From Ramlibacter tataouinensis (GTDB lineage: Bacteria; Pseudomonadota; Gammaproteobacteria; Burkholderiales; Burkholderiaceae_C), in NCBI GenBank assembly GCA_002427815.1, contig DIZF01000007.1, positions 106,746 to 170,745 on the forward strand: 64,000 nt of DNA. Direction: 5' to 3'. The position numbers were made by a program, and so were the translations under genes. Position 1 is the first letter of the stretch, and each line of letters opens with the position of its first letter. Below are positions 9,083 through 17,312 of the stretch, piece after piece. The notes beneath the pieces were generated by a model. It was not told where the DNA came from. It ran no database searches and saw nothing but the letters and a program-made list of their open reading frames with translations.

Positions 9083-10848
9083 TGCTGTCCCGGCGCCGAC
9101 TGGGATTGATCGCCCTGGCTGCGATTCCGCTGGCCGCGGTGCTGCCGCTGCCGGACTTCTGGATCACCCAGCTCAATTACATCGGCCTGTACAGCCTGAC
9201 CTGCCTGGGCCTGGTGCTGCTGACCGGCGTCGGCGGCCTGACCTCGTTCGGCCAGGCCGCGTTCGTGGGCATAGGCGCGTACACCACCGGCTGGCTCACC
9301 GTGAACACGGGCATGTCGCCCTGGCTCACCCTCTGGATCGGCCTGGGCATCACCGGCGCCAGCGCGTTGGTGCTGGCCTTCATCACGTTGCGCATGTCGG
9401 GCCACTACCTGCCGCTGGCCACCATCGCCTGGGGCCTGTCGCTGTATTACCTGATGAGCAACATCGACGCGCTGGGCAAGTACGACGGCATCCTGGGCAT
9501 CCGCAGCCTGAGCCTGTTCGGCCACGACATCGGCCAGGGCCGCGGGTTCTTCCTGTTGACCTGGTCGCTGGTGGCGGCCTTCGCCGTGGCGTTGCTGCAC
9601 CTGCTCGATTCGCGCGCAGGCCGCGCGATCCGCGCGCTCAAGAGCGGCGCCGTCATGGCCGAAGCGATGGGCATCAGCACTTTCCGCTACAAGGTCACGA
9701 TCTTCGTGATCGCCGCGCTGTTCGCGTCGGTGTCCGGCTGGCTGTTCGCCCATTTCCAGCGCACCGTCACGCCCACGGCATTCGGCCTGAAGATGGGCAT
9801 CGAATACCTGTTCATGACCGTGGTCGGCGGCGTCGGCCATGTCTGGGGCGCGCTGACCGGAGCGGCGCTCACCAAGCTGCTGGACGACCAGCTGCAGGTG
9901 TTGCTGCCGCGTCTCATCGGCACCAGCGGCAGCTACGAAGTGATCGTGTTCGGCATCGCCCTGGTGATGATGCTCAAGTACCAGCCCGATGGCCTGTGGG
10001 ACTTCGTCGAGCGCAGGCTGCCACGGGCGCGGCGCGTGGCCGACTGGGCCGATGCGCCGGCCCTGCCCGAGAGCGACAAGCCGGCACCGGGCGAACTGTT
10101 GCTGAACGTGCAGGACGTGCGCAAGGAGTTCGGCGGCCTGGTCGCGGTGAACGACGTCAGCTTCCAGATCCGGGCCGGGGAGATCGTGGGACTGATAGGT
10201 CCCAACGGCGCGGGCAAGACCACCACCTTCAACCTGATCACCGGCGTGCTGTCGCTCACGCGGGGCGCGGTGTGGTTCCGGGGCCGGGTCCTCAACGGAT
10301 TGCCGTCGCGCCGGATCGCCAGCTTCGGTGTGGCCCGCACCTTCCAGCACGTCAAGATGATCCCGGACATGACGGTGCTGGAAAACGTCGCGCTCGGCGC
10401 GCATTCGCGCGGCCACAAGGGCGTGGTGTCCGCGATGCTGCGGCTCGACCGCGCCGAAGAGCGCGCGCTGTTCCGGGAAGCGCAGCGCCAGCTCGAGCGC
10501 ATCGGCATGGGTGCGCACCTGCACGAGCTGGCGGGCAATCTGGCCATGGGCCCGCAGCGCCTGCTGGAGATCGCACGCGCGCTTTGCGCCGACCCGGCAC
10601 TGCTGCTGCTCGACGAGCCGGCGGCCGGACTGCGGCACCAGGAAAAGCGGGCGCTGGCGCAGGTGCTGCGCCAGCTCCAGCGCGAAGGCATGAGCATCCT
10701 GCTGGTCGAGCACGACATGGACCTGGTGATGGACGTGTGCGACCGGCTGGTGGTGATGGAATTCGGCACCCTCCTGATGGAAGGCTCGCCGCTGCAAGTC
10801 CAGCAAAGCCCCGAGGTGCGCGCCGCGTACCTGGGCACGGAGCACTGA
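9082..10848 (+). CDS. LivM-LivG fusion: ABC permease and ATPase in one polypeptide
   Basis: A 588-residue protein. Residues 1 to about 325 form a LivM-type permease with some nine hydrophobic segments. A linker rich in Pro, Glu and Arg (about 325-345) leads to a LivG-type ATPase. Walker A GPNGAGKTT begins at residue 373 and Walker B is LLLLDEP. The ABC signature reads LAMGPQ instead of the usual LSxGQQ, keeping only part of the consensus. Neighbouring genes abut (1-bp overlap before, 1-bp gap after). Permease-ATPase fusions of this type occur elsewhere in Burkholderiales. It imports the substrate delivered by the SBP using ATP. Confidence 0.87.
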   Translation: MLSRRRLGLIALAAIPLAAVLPLPDFWITQLNYIGLYSLTCLGLVLLTGVGGLTSFGQAAFVGIGAYTTGWLTVNTGMSPWLTLWIGLGITGASALVLAFITLRMSGHYLPLATIAWGLSLYYLMSNIDALGKYDGILGIRSLSLFGHDIGQGRGFFLLTWSLVAAFAVALLHLLDSRAGRAIRALKSGAVMAEAMGISTFRYKVTIFVIAALFASVSGWLFAHFQRTVTPTAFGLKMGIEYLFMTVVGGVGHVWGALTGAALTKLLDDQLQVLLPRLIGTSGSYEVIVFGIALVMMLKYQPDGLWDFVERRLPRARRVADWADAPALPESDKPAPGELLLNVQDVRKEFGGLVAVNDVSFQIRAGEIVGLIGPNGAGKTTTFNLITGVLSLTRGAVWFRGRVLNGLPSRRIASFGVARTFQHVKMIPDMTVLENVALGAHSRGHKGVVSAMLRLDRAEERALFREAQRQLERIGMGAHLHELAGNLAMGPQRLLEIARALCADPALLLLDEPAAGLRHQEKRALAQVLRQLQREGMSILLVEHDMDLVMDVCDRLVVMEFGTLLMEGSPLQVQQSPEVRAAYLGTEH

Positions 10849-10849
10849 G

Positions 10850-11587
10850 ATGAGCCCAGCGATCCTCAACGTCGACGGCCTGTGCGCAGGATATGGCAAG
10901 GCGCAGGTGCTGCACGGCCTGGCCCTGCACGCGGCGCCCGGCAGCGTGATCACCGTGATCGGTCCCAACGGCGCCGGCAAGTCGACCCTGCTCAATACGC
11001 TGATGGGCGTGCTCCCCTCCAGCGGAATGCTGCAGTTCGACGGCCAGGACATCGGCGCCATGCCGCTGGAAGATCGGGTGATGCTTGGCATGGCGCTGGT
11101 GCCCGAGCGGCGCGAGCTGTTCGGCTCGATGGCTGTGGAGGACAACCTGGTGCTCGGCGGATGGCGCCAGGTGCGCCTGCGCAACCGCCAGTGGCGCGAC
11201 CGCCTGGACGACGTCTATGCCATTTTTCCGCGGCTGAAGGAACGCCGCATGCAACTGGCCGGCACCCTGTCCGGCGGCGAACGCCAGATGCTGGCGGTGG
11301 GCCGCGCGCTGATGTCCAGGCCGCGCCTGCTGATGCTCGACGAGCCCAGCCTGGGCCTGGCGCCGCTGGTCGTGCGCGACATTTTCCGCACCATCGTCAG
11401 CTTGCGCCAGACCGGCGTCACGATCCTGCTGGTGGAACAAAACGCCCGCGCCGCGCTCGAAGTTGCCGACCACGCCTATGTCCTGGAGATGGGCGAGATC
11501 GCCTTGCAGGGGCCGGCGCGCGAACTGGCCGCCGACCCGCGCCTGATCGATACCTATCTGGGCGCGGCCCAGGGCAGCACCAAGTGA
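10850..11587 (+). CDS. LivF-type ABC transporter ATP-binding protein
   Basis: A 245-residue ATPase. Walker A is GPNGAGKST (about 41-49), the signature is LSGGERQ, Walker B is LLMLDEPS, and LLVEQN is the H-loop-proximal segment typical of LivF. It pairs with the LivG half of the upstream fusion on the cytoplasmic face. Its start lies one base after the fusion stop, and its stop overlaps the GTG of the MarR gene by 4 bp. The transporter and regulator are therefore expressed as one unit. Confidence 0.9.
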   Translation: MSPAILNVDGLCAGYGKAQVLHGLALHAAPGSVITVIGPNGAGKSTLLNTLMGVLPSSGMLQFDGQDIGAMPLEDRVMLGMALVPERRELFGSMAVEDNLVLGGWRQVRLRNRQWRDRLDDVYAIFPRLKERRMQLAGTLSGGERQMLAVGRALMSRPRLLMLDEPSLGLAPLVVRDIFRTIVSLRQTGVTILLVEQNARAALEVADHAYVLEMGEIALQGPARELAADPRLIDTYLGAAQGSTK

Positions 11588-12144
11588 CAAAGTTACCAAC
11601 CAGCGCCGCGACGAAACCTCGGACCGCACCGAAACCCGCGCGCGTCGCCACCGCACCTGCCGTCGACCAGGTCGATGCGAGCTATCTGGAAAGCCTGCTC
11701 GGCTACAACGCCAGGCGCGCGGCACTGGCCGTGATCGAGGTGTTCCTGCAACGGATGGTGGTGTTCGAGCTGCGGCCGGTCGACTTCTCGGTGCTTTCCC
11801 TGATCGCGCACAACCCCGGCATCACCTCGCGCCAGCTGTGCACCACGCTGGGCGTACTGCCCCCCAACCTGGTGGGGATCATCAACACCATGGAACGGCG
11901 CGAACTCGTCACGCGCCGGCCGCACCCGCACGACGGCCGTGCCGTTGGGCTGCATCTGACAGCCAAGGGCCGCAAGCTCATGAGCGATGCCGAGCGCACG
12001 GCGGCCGATCTGGAAGCGCAGGTGGCCACATCGCTGTCGGCGGCCGAGGCTAAAACCCTGATCAGCCTGCTGAAGAAGGTCTACCAGACACAGCAGGACG
12101 GCGCGGCCCGCGCGCCGCGTCGAGTGAGCGCCAACCATCGTTAG
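11584..12144 (+). CDS. MarR-family transcriptional regulator
   Basis: A 186-residue protein with a basic, Ala/Pro-rich N-terminal tail (about 1-30) and then a MarR winged-helix domain. The recognition region ITSRQLCTTLGVLPPNLVG is followed by the wing RRPHPHDGRAVGLHLTAKG. Start GTG 11584 gives the 4-bp GTGA overlap with livF. CouR/FerR/HcaR-type MarR repressors that respond to CoA thioesters or free hydroxycinnamates control comparable clusters. By analogy this one probably represses the promoter near 1431-1458 until pathway intermediates appear. That assignment is inference. Confidence 0.83.
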   Translation: MTKLPTSAATKPRTAPKPARVATAPAVDQVDASYLESLLGYNARRAALAVIEVFLQRMVVFELRPVDFSVLSLIAHNPGITSRQLCTTLGVLPPNLVGIINTMERRELVTRRPHPHDGRAVGLHLTAKGRKLMSDAERTAADLEAQVATSLSAAEAKTLISLLKKVYQTQQDGAARAPRRVSANHR

Positions 12145-12167
12145 CCGGAAAAATTTTTTGCGCACGA

Positions 12168-12186
12168 TGCTATTGTTTGCATAGCA
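12168..12186. promoter_or_regulatory. Inverted repeat upstream of the HxlR-like regulator
   Basis: A perfect 6-bp inverted repeat TGCTAT-N7-ATAGCA in an AT-richer patch 64 bp upstream of the regulator start. The position and symmetry suit an autoregulatory operator. No factor can be assigned from sequence alone. Confidence 0.4.
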
Positions 12187-12249
12187 GGAACGCGTACACT
12201 CCACTCCCTGCCGCCGGCAAGCCCGGGCGCGGGGAGGAGACTGAGGTCC

Positions 12250-12558
12250 ATGAGTTCAAAAGAAAACGCCGCCATCAGCCAGTTGCTGGGGCTGCTGGAG
12301 TCGCGCTACGCCATCCGGGTGCTGTGGGCGCTGCGCGACGGCCACGCGCAGACCTTTCGCCTGCTCCAGGACAGCGTGGGCGGCATCACGCCCAACACCT
12401 TGAACACCCGCATCAAGGAGCTGCGCGAAGCGGGGCTCGTCAATCACGGCAGCGACGGCTACGTCGTCACCTCTTCCGGCTCCGACCTCCTCAAGCGGCT
12501 GGCCGACCTGCCGGCCTTCGCGGCAAAATGGGTGGCGAGCCAGGCCAAGAAAAAATAG
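12250..12558 (+). CDS. HxlR-like winged-helix transcriptional regulator
   Basis: A 102-residue single-domain protein. The helix-turn-helix region (TFRLLQDSVGGITPNTLNTR cut to SVGGITPNTLNTR) and KELREAGLV are characteristic of HxlR/winged-helix regulators, and the C-terminus is lysine-rich. A purine-rich ribosome site (GGGGAGGAGA) precedes the ATG. It lies 54 bp before the FAH-family gene in the same direction, so it may control it. Target and signal are unknown. Confidence 0.78.
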   Translation: MSSKENAAISQLLGLLESRYAIRVLWALRDGHAQTFRLLQDSVGGITPNTLNTRIKELREAGLVNHGSDGYVVTSSGSDLLKRLADLPAFAAKWVASQAKKK

Positions 12559-12612
12559 CCCGGCCTGCGCGACGCCCGCAGGCCCCACCTTCCCCGTTTT
12601 CCCCTCCTACCG

Positions 12613-13788
12613 ATGACGCCTTATCTTCTACCCGCCACCGCCCTTCCCGCCGACGCGGACAACGCGGTCCTGATCGGCCGTGTGCAGCGCTCCGGTGCCG
12701 GCCACGTGCTGGTACAGGTCCGTCCTGACGGGGTCTACGACCTGTCGCGGCTGGCCCCGACCTGCAGCGCGCTGCTGGACCTGCCCGATCCCGTCGCCGC
12801 GGTGCGCGGCCATCGCGGCGAGCGCCTGGCTGCCACCGAGGAGGTCCTGCGCAACAGCGCCTGCACCGCACGAGTTGAGGACTCCCCCTGGCTCCTGGCG
12901 CCTTGCGACCTGCAGGCGATCAAGGCGGCCGGCGTCACCTTCGTCGCATCGATGCTCGAGCGCGTGATCGAGGAGCAGGCGCGCGGCGATGCGAGTCGGG
13001 CCGAGTCCGTGCGCGCGTCGGTTGTCGCTGTGATCGGGGACGACCTCGGCGCAGTGCGGCCGGGCTCGCCCGAAGCGCAGCGGCTCAAGGAAGTGCTGAT
13101 CGCCCAGGGCATGTGGTCGCAGTACCTGGAGGTGGGAATCGGACCCGATGCCGAGATCTTCACCAAGTCGCAGCCGATGAGTGCGGTGGGCACGGGAGCC
13201 GAAATCGGCATCCACCCCAAAAGCGACTGGAACAATCCCGAACCCGAGATCGTGCTGGCCGTCAACAGCCGCGGGGCTGTCATGGGCGCCACCCTGGGCA
13301 ACGACGTGAACCTGCGCGATTTCGAGGGCCGCAGCGCGCTGCTGCTGGGCAAGGCCAAGGACAACAACGCGAGCTGCGCCATCGGCCCCTTCATCCGGCT
13401 GTTCGACCAACATTTCAGCATCGATGACGTGCGCCGCTGCGAACTCTCCATGCGGGTCGAGGGGCCGGACGGCTTCGTGATGGACGGCGCGAGCGCCTTG
13501 TCCATGATCAGCCGCGATCCGCTGGACCTGGTGGCGCAGGCCATCGGCGCCAACCACCAGTACCCCGACGGCTTCGTGCTGTTCCTGGGCACCATGTTCG
13601 CGCCGACGCAGGACCGCCACGGTCCGGGCCAGGGCTTCACCCACGTGGTCGGCGACATCGTGGCGGTATCGACCCCCCGTCTCGGTACACTCGCCAATCG
13701 CGTCAACACCAGCGACCGCGTCGAGCCCTGGACCTACGGCACCATGGCCCTGATGCGCGACCTGGCCCGGCGCGGCCTCATCGGCTGA
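12613..13788 (+). CDS. Fumarylacetoacetate hydrolase (FAH) family protein
   Basis: A 391-residue protein with the FAH fold in its C-terminal two thirds. The segment NPEPEIVLAV supplies acidic metal ligands. GNDVNLRDFEGR and KAKDNNASCAIGPF match the conserved core, and PDGFVLFLGTMFAPTQDR follows near the end. Such enzymes hydrolyse C-C bonds of diketo acids or act on 2-keto-3-deoxy sugar acids with Mg2+ or Mn2+. The length (about 390) matches the sugar-acid/diketo-acid branch rather than the short 220-residue hydrolases. The exact substrate cannot be told; a link to the upstream aromatic locus is possible but not shown. Confidence 0.82.
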   Translation: MTPYLLPATALPADADNAVLIGRVQRSGAGHVLVQVRPDGVYDLSRLAPTCSALLDLPDPVAAVRGHRGERLAATEEVLRNSACTARVEDSPWLLAPCDLQAIKAAGVTFVASMLERVIEEQARGDASRAESVRASVVAVIGDDLGAVRPGSPEAQRLKEVLIAQGMWSQYLEVGIGPDAEIFTKSQPMSAVGTGAEIGIHPKSDWNNPEPEIVLAVNSRGAVMGATLGNDVNLRDFEGRSALLLGKAKDNNASCAIGPFIRLFDQHFSIDDVRRCELSMRVEGPDGFVMDGASALSMISRDPLDLVAQAIGANHQYPDGFVLFLGTMFAPTQDRHGPGQGFTHVVGDIVAVSTPRLGTLANRVNTSDRVEPWTYGTMALMRDLARRGLIG

Positions 13789-13824
13789 GACCGGCCATCC
13801 ACACACAGCTCAAGGACTTCTCGA

Positions 13825-14175
13825 ATGATCACCACCCCCTCCGGCCTGCAGTACGAAGACACCACCGTCGGTGGCGGAGCCGAAGCCAGGACCGGGCAGG
13901 ATGTGCGCGTGCACTACACCGGCTGGCTCTACAACGGCGGCCAGCAGGGCGCCAAGTTCGACTCCAGCCTGGACCGCAAGGACCCCTTCGCCTTCTCGCT
14001 GGGTGCGGGCATGGTGATCAAAGGCTGGGACGAAGGCGTGGCCGGCATGAAGGTCGGCGGCAAACGCACGCTGATCATTCCGCCGCAGCTGGGTTATGGC
14101 GCCGGCGGCGCCGGCGGCGTCATCCCGCCGAACGCAACGCTGAAGTTCGACGTCGAACTGCTCGACGTTCACTGA
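13825..14175 (+). CDS. FKBP-type peptidyl-prolyl cis-trans isomerase
   Basis: A 116-residue single FKBP domain without signal peptide, so cytoplasmic. Conserved elements are VRVHYTGWL, KFDSS, FSLGAGMVIKGWDEGVAGM, GKRTLIIPP, YGAGGAGGVIPPNATL and FDVELLDV, giving an intact active site. It would catalyse proline isomerisation during protein folding, which fits the nearby grpE-dnaK-dnaJ chaperone genes. It lies 36 bp after the FAH-family gene. Confidence 0.93.
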   Translation: MITTPSGLQYEDTTVGGGAEARTGQDVRVHYTGWLYNGGQQGAKFDSSLDRKDPFAFSLGAGMVIKGWDEGVAGMKVGGKRTLIIPPQLGYGAGGAGGVIPPNATLKFDVELLDVH

Positions 14176-14181
14176 GCCACG

Positions 14182-14206
14182 GGCCGCTGCCGATAGCGTA
14201 GCGGCC
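14182..14206 (+). terminator. Weak hairpin after the FKBP gene
   Basis: A 7-bp stem (GGCCGCT/AGCGGCC) with an 11-nt loop, 7 bp after the FKBP stop. There is no clear U run on the plus strand, so termination would be weak or Rho-assisted. Confidence 0.3.
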
Positions 14207-14245
14207 GCCCAAAAAGGGCCGGGCTTCACGCTAGAATCGCCGCCC

Positions 14246-14447
14246 ATGACAATCGCCGCCCCCTTGCCCGGCCGAGCGCCGCGCGGGGCGGCCACCTCGC
14301 GACCGTTGGTCGACCTGCTCGACCGGCGCGGCCGGCTACGTGCCCACGCCTCAGGGGGCGGAACTGGCCCGGCATTTCAAGCCGCTCGGCCGCTGGGCAC
14401 TGGCCTGGGGCCAAGGCGCCATCCAGATTTCACCGGCTGATCAGTAG
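14246..14447 (+). pseudogene. Internally deleted HxlR/winged-helix regulator relic
   Basis: An ATG at 14246, just after a TAGAAT -10-like sequence (14231-14236), opens with PLPGRAPRGAATSRPLVDLL. This resembles the N-terminus of HxlR-type regulators that begin with a proline-rich tail followed by RPLxxLLD. In another frame (bases 14322-14447) the sequence reads GYVPTPQGAELARHF and GRWALAW, the typical C-terminal wing and helix of the same family. The central DNA-binding helices are missing, and the frame changes near 14322. The simplest reading is one regulator gene that lost its middle by an out-of-frame deletion. Confidence 0.6.
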
Positions 14448-14455
14448 CGGCCTGC

Positions 14456-14481
14456 CTTGAAAAGGGCCGCACGACCCCAAG
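14456..14481 (+). promoter_or_regulatory. Sigma-32-type heat-shock promoter for grpE
   Basis: CTTGAA (14456-14461), a 13-bp spacer and CCCCAAG (14475-14481) closely match the heat-shock consensus CTTGAA / CCCCAT. It is followed after about 36 bp by the grpE ATG. Confidence 0.65.
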
Positions 14482-14517
14482 CTGCTTTGCAGCGTCATTA
14501 CCAACGAAAACCAAGCC

Positions 14518-15126
14518 ATGTCCGACGACAACACCACCGCGATGTCCGACAAGAAACGAATCGACCCCAGCATGAACCCCATGGACCGGACCCCGGCCGA
14601 TGCCAGCCCTGAAGAGCGCGAGGCCGCGCAGGCCGCCGGCGAGGCCGACCTGCTGAGCCAGGTTCAGGCCGACCTCACGGCCCTGCAAGCGAAGAACGCC
14701 GAACTCGCCGAGCAGTTCCTGCGCGCCCAGGCCGACATGCAGAACACCCGCCGGCGCGCCGAAGATGAAATGTCCAAGGCCCGGAAGTTCGCGGTGGAAA
14801 GCTTCGCCGAGAGCCTGCTGGCGGTTGCCGACAGCCTGGAAGCCGGCCTGGCGATCAAGGAAGCCACCCCGCAGCAGATTCGCGAGGGCGCCGAAGCCAC
14901 GCTGCGCCAGCTCAAGAGCGTACTGGAGCGCAACAAGGTGATCGAGATCAACCCCAGCCCGGGCGCGAAGTTCGACCCGCATCAGCACCAGGCGATTTCG
15001 GTGGTTCCCATGCCCACCGGATCCTCACAGGAAGCCAACACCGTGGTCGGGGTCCTGCAGAAGGGCTACCTGATCGCCGAACGCGTGCTGCGGCCGGCGC
15101 TGGTCACGGTTGCGGCGCCGAAATAG
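14518..15126 (+). CDS. grpE: GrpE nucleotide exchange factor
   Basis: A 202-residue cytoplasmic protein. An acidic, low-complexity N-terminus (about 1-45) precedes a long coiled coil (about 45-105) containing [15 protein letters not shown]. The C-terminal beta domain ends with [19 protein letters not shown] and LRPALVTVA. It promotes ADP release from DnaK. An in-frame ATG at 14542 is an alternative start. It is first in the grpE-dnaK-dnaJ series, each gene having its own upstream gap. Confidence 0.94.
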   Translation: MSDDNTTAMSDKKRIDPSMNPMDRTPADASPEEREAAQAAGEADLLSQVQADLTALQAKNAELAEQFLRAQADMQNTRRRAEDEMSKARKFAVESFAESLLAVADSLEAGLAIKEATPQQIREGAEATLRQLKSVLERNKVIEINPSPGAKFDPHQHQAISVVPMPTGSSQEANTVVGVLQKGYLIAERVLRPALVTVAAPK

Positions 15127-15140
15127 GGGCGCCCGCCGCG

Positions 15141-15168
15141 CTTGAAACCCCACAGCTTATCCACAAGT
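15141..15168 (+). promoter_or_regulatory. Sigma-32-like promoter of dnaK with an overlapping DnaA box
   Basis: CTTGAA (15141-15146) and a 14-bp spacer lead to CCACAAG (15161-15167), a fair heat-shock -10. TTATCCACA at 15157-15165 is an exact match to the DnaA-box consensus and overlaps the -10. The dnaK ATG is 54 bp downstream. Whether DnaA binds here is unknown. Confidence 0.5.
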
Positions 15169-15221
15169 AACCCACACCGAATCTGAATTGGCCTTCAGGG
15201 CCGCAAGCAAGGAGAAAGAAC

Positions 15222-17171
15222 ATGGGAAGAATCATCGGCATCGACCTCGGCACCACGAATTCGTGCGTGGCCATCATGGAGGGCAACACGCCCAAGGTCA
15301 TCGAGAACAGTGAGGGCGCGCGCACCACGCCCTCGATCGTCGCGTACCAGGAGGACGGCGAGATTCTGGTTGGCGCGTCCGCCAAGCGCCAGGCCGTGAC
15401 CAATGCCAAGAACACCCTGTATGCGGTCAAGCGCCTGATCGGGCGCAAGTTCGATGAGAAGGAAGTCCAGAAGGACATCCACCTGATGCCCTACCAGATC
15501 GTCAAGGCCGACAACAGCGACGCCTGGGTCGAAGTGCGCGGCAAGAAGCTCGCGCCGCCGCAGATCTCCGCCGAAGTGCTGCGCAAGATGAAGAAGACCG
15601 CCGAGGACTACCTGGGCGAGGCGGTGACCGAGGCCGTGATCACGGTGCCGGCCTACTTCAACGACAGCCAGCGCCAGGCCACCAAGGACGCCGGCCGGAT
15701 CGCCGGGCTGGACGTCAAGCGCATCATCAACGAGCCCACCGCGGCTGCGCTGGCGTTCGGGCTGGACAAGCAGGAAAAGGGCGACCGCAAGATCGCCGTG
15801 TATGACCTGGGCGGCGGCACCTTCGACATCTCGATCATCGAGATCGCCGACGTCGACGGCGAGAAGCAGTTCGAAGTGCTGTCCACCAACGGCGACACCT
15901 TCCTGGGCGGCGAAGACTTCGACCAGCGCATCATCGACTACATCATCGTCGAGTTCAAGAAGGACCAGGGCGTCGACCTGTCCAAGGACGTGCTCGCCCT
16001 GCAGCGGTTGAAGGAAGCAGCCGAAAAAGCCAAGATCGAGTTGTCCAGCAACTCGCAGACCGACATCAACCTGCCGTACATCACGGCCGACGCCAACGGC
16101 CCGCGCCATCTGAACATCAAGCTCACGCGTGCCAAGCTCGAGTCGCTGGTGGACGAACTGATCGAGCGCACCATCGCGCCCTGCCGCATGGCGATCAAGG
16201 ACGCCGGCGTGTCGGTGTCGGACATCCATGACGTGATCCTGGTGGGCGGCCAGACCCGCATGCCCAAGGTGCAGGACAAGGTCAAGGAGTTCTTCGGCAA
16301 GGAACCGCGCAAGGACGTGAACCCCGACGAGGCCGTGGCCGTGGGCGCCGCGATCCAGGGCCAGGTGCTGGGCGGCGAGCGCAAGGACGTGCTGCTGCTG
16401 GACGTGACACCGCTGTCGCTGGGCATCGAAACGCTGGGCGGCGTGATGACCAAGATGATCCAGAAGAACACGACCATCCCGACCAAGTTCGCGCAGACCT
16501 TCTCCACCGCCGACGACAACCAGCCGGCCGTGACGATCAAGGTCTTCCAGGGCGAGCGCGACATCGCGTCAGGCAACAAGCTGCTGGGCGAGTTCAACCT
16601 GGAAGGCATCCCGCCCTCGCCGCGCGGCCTGCCCCAGATCGAGGTGAGCTTCGACATCGACGCCAACGGCATTCTTCATGTCGGCGCCAAGGACAAGGCC
16701 ACCGGCAAGGAAAACAAGATCACCATCAAGGCCAATTCCGGCATCTCGGAAGAGGAGATCCAGAAGATGGTGAAGGACGCCGAGCTCAATGCCGCGGAAG
16801 ACAAGAAGAAACTCGAGATCGTGCAGGCCAAGAACCAGGGCGAGGCGCTGGTGCACAGCGTGAAGAAGAGCCTGGCCGAGTACGGCGACAAGATCGACGC
16901 CGGCGAGAAGGAAAAGATCGAGGCCGCGCTGAAGGATGTCGAGACCGCGCTCAAGAGCGAGGACAAGGCGTCGATCGAGGAAAAGACCAACGCGTTGATG
17001 ACCGTGAGCCAGAAGCTGGGCGAGAAGATGTACGCGGACATGCAGGCGCAGCAGACCACGCAGGCGGCGGGCGGTGGTGGCGGCGGCGCTGCCGGCGCCG
17101 AAGCCGCGGCGTCACGGGCGGCCGACGACAATGTGGTCGATGCGGAAGTGAAAGAAGTGAAGAAAGGTTAG
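15222..17171 (+). CDS. dnaK: Molecular chaperone DnaK (Hsp70)
   Basis: A 649-residue Hsp70. The ATPase domain begins with [14 protein letters not shown] and includes [31 protein letters not shown] and [11 protein letters not shown]. The substrate-binding domain contains [18 protein letters not shown] cut to [13 protein letters not shown]. The helical lid is followed by a Gly/Ala-rich linker and a [12 protein letters not shown] tail typical of DnaK. It folds and protects client proteins in an ATP cycle with DnaJ and GrpE. AAGGAG lies just upstream of the ATG. Confidence 0.97.
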   Translation: MGRIIGIDLGTTNSCVAIMEGNTPKVIENSEGARTTPSIVAYQEDGEILVGASAKRQAVTNAKNTLYAVKRLIGRKFDEKEVQKDIHLMPYQIVKADNSDAWVEVRGKKLAPPQISAEVLRKMKKTAEDYLGEAVTEAVITVPAYFNDSQRQATKDAGRIAGLDVKRIINEPTAAALAFGLDKQEKGDRKIAVYDLGGGTFDISIIEIADVDGEKQFEVLSTNGDTFLGGEDFDQRIIDYIIVEFKKDQGVDLSKDVLALQRLKEAAEKAKIELSSNSQTDINLPYITADANGPRHLNIKLTRAKLESLVDELIERTIAPCRMAIKDAGVSVSDIHDVILVGGQTRMPKVQDKVKEFFGKEPRKDVNPDEAVAVGAAIQGQVLGGERKDVLLLDVTPLSLGIETLGGVMTKMIQKNTTIPTKFAQTFSTADDNQPAVTIKVFQGERDIASGNKLLGEFNLEGIPPSPRGLPQIEVSFDIDANGILHVGAKDKATGKENKITIKANSGISEEEIQKMVKDAELNAAEDKKKLEIVQAKNQGEALVHSVKKSLAEYGDKIDAGEKEKIEAALKDVETALKSEDKASIEEKTNALMTVSQKLGEKMYADMQAQQTTQAAGGGGGGAAGAEAAASRAADDNVVDAEVKEVKKG

Positions 17172-17198
17172 ACGCGGACGCTGCGCGCCGCGCTGACT

Positions 17199-17246
17199 CG
17201 CCGCGTTCGACTGATACCCTTGGGGGATCGTCAACGCGGCGTTTTT
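17199..17246 (+). terminator. Terminator-like hairpin between dnaK and dnaJ
   Basis: A perfect 9-bp stem (CGCCGCGTT at 17199-17207 with AACGCGGCG at 17233-17241), a 25-nt loop and five T residues (17242-17246). It lies 28 bp after the dnaK stop. The long loop may make it an attenuator rather than a full terminator, since dnaJ follows 66 bp later. Confidence 0.55.
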
Positions 17247-17312
17247 GCTGGCGCGAGATCGGGAATGCGTCGGCCGGCGAGGCGTTTTAGCTGGATGAGT
17301 TGACAGAAGAAC

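Noticed and set aside
15157..15165. DnaA box as evidence of a replication origin
   Set aside because: It is a single box with no AT-rich unwinding region and no dnaA or dnaN gene nearby; parE and parC do not mark an origin.
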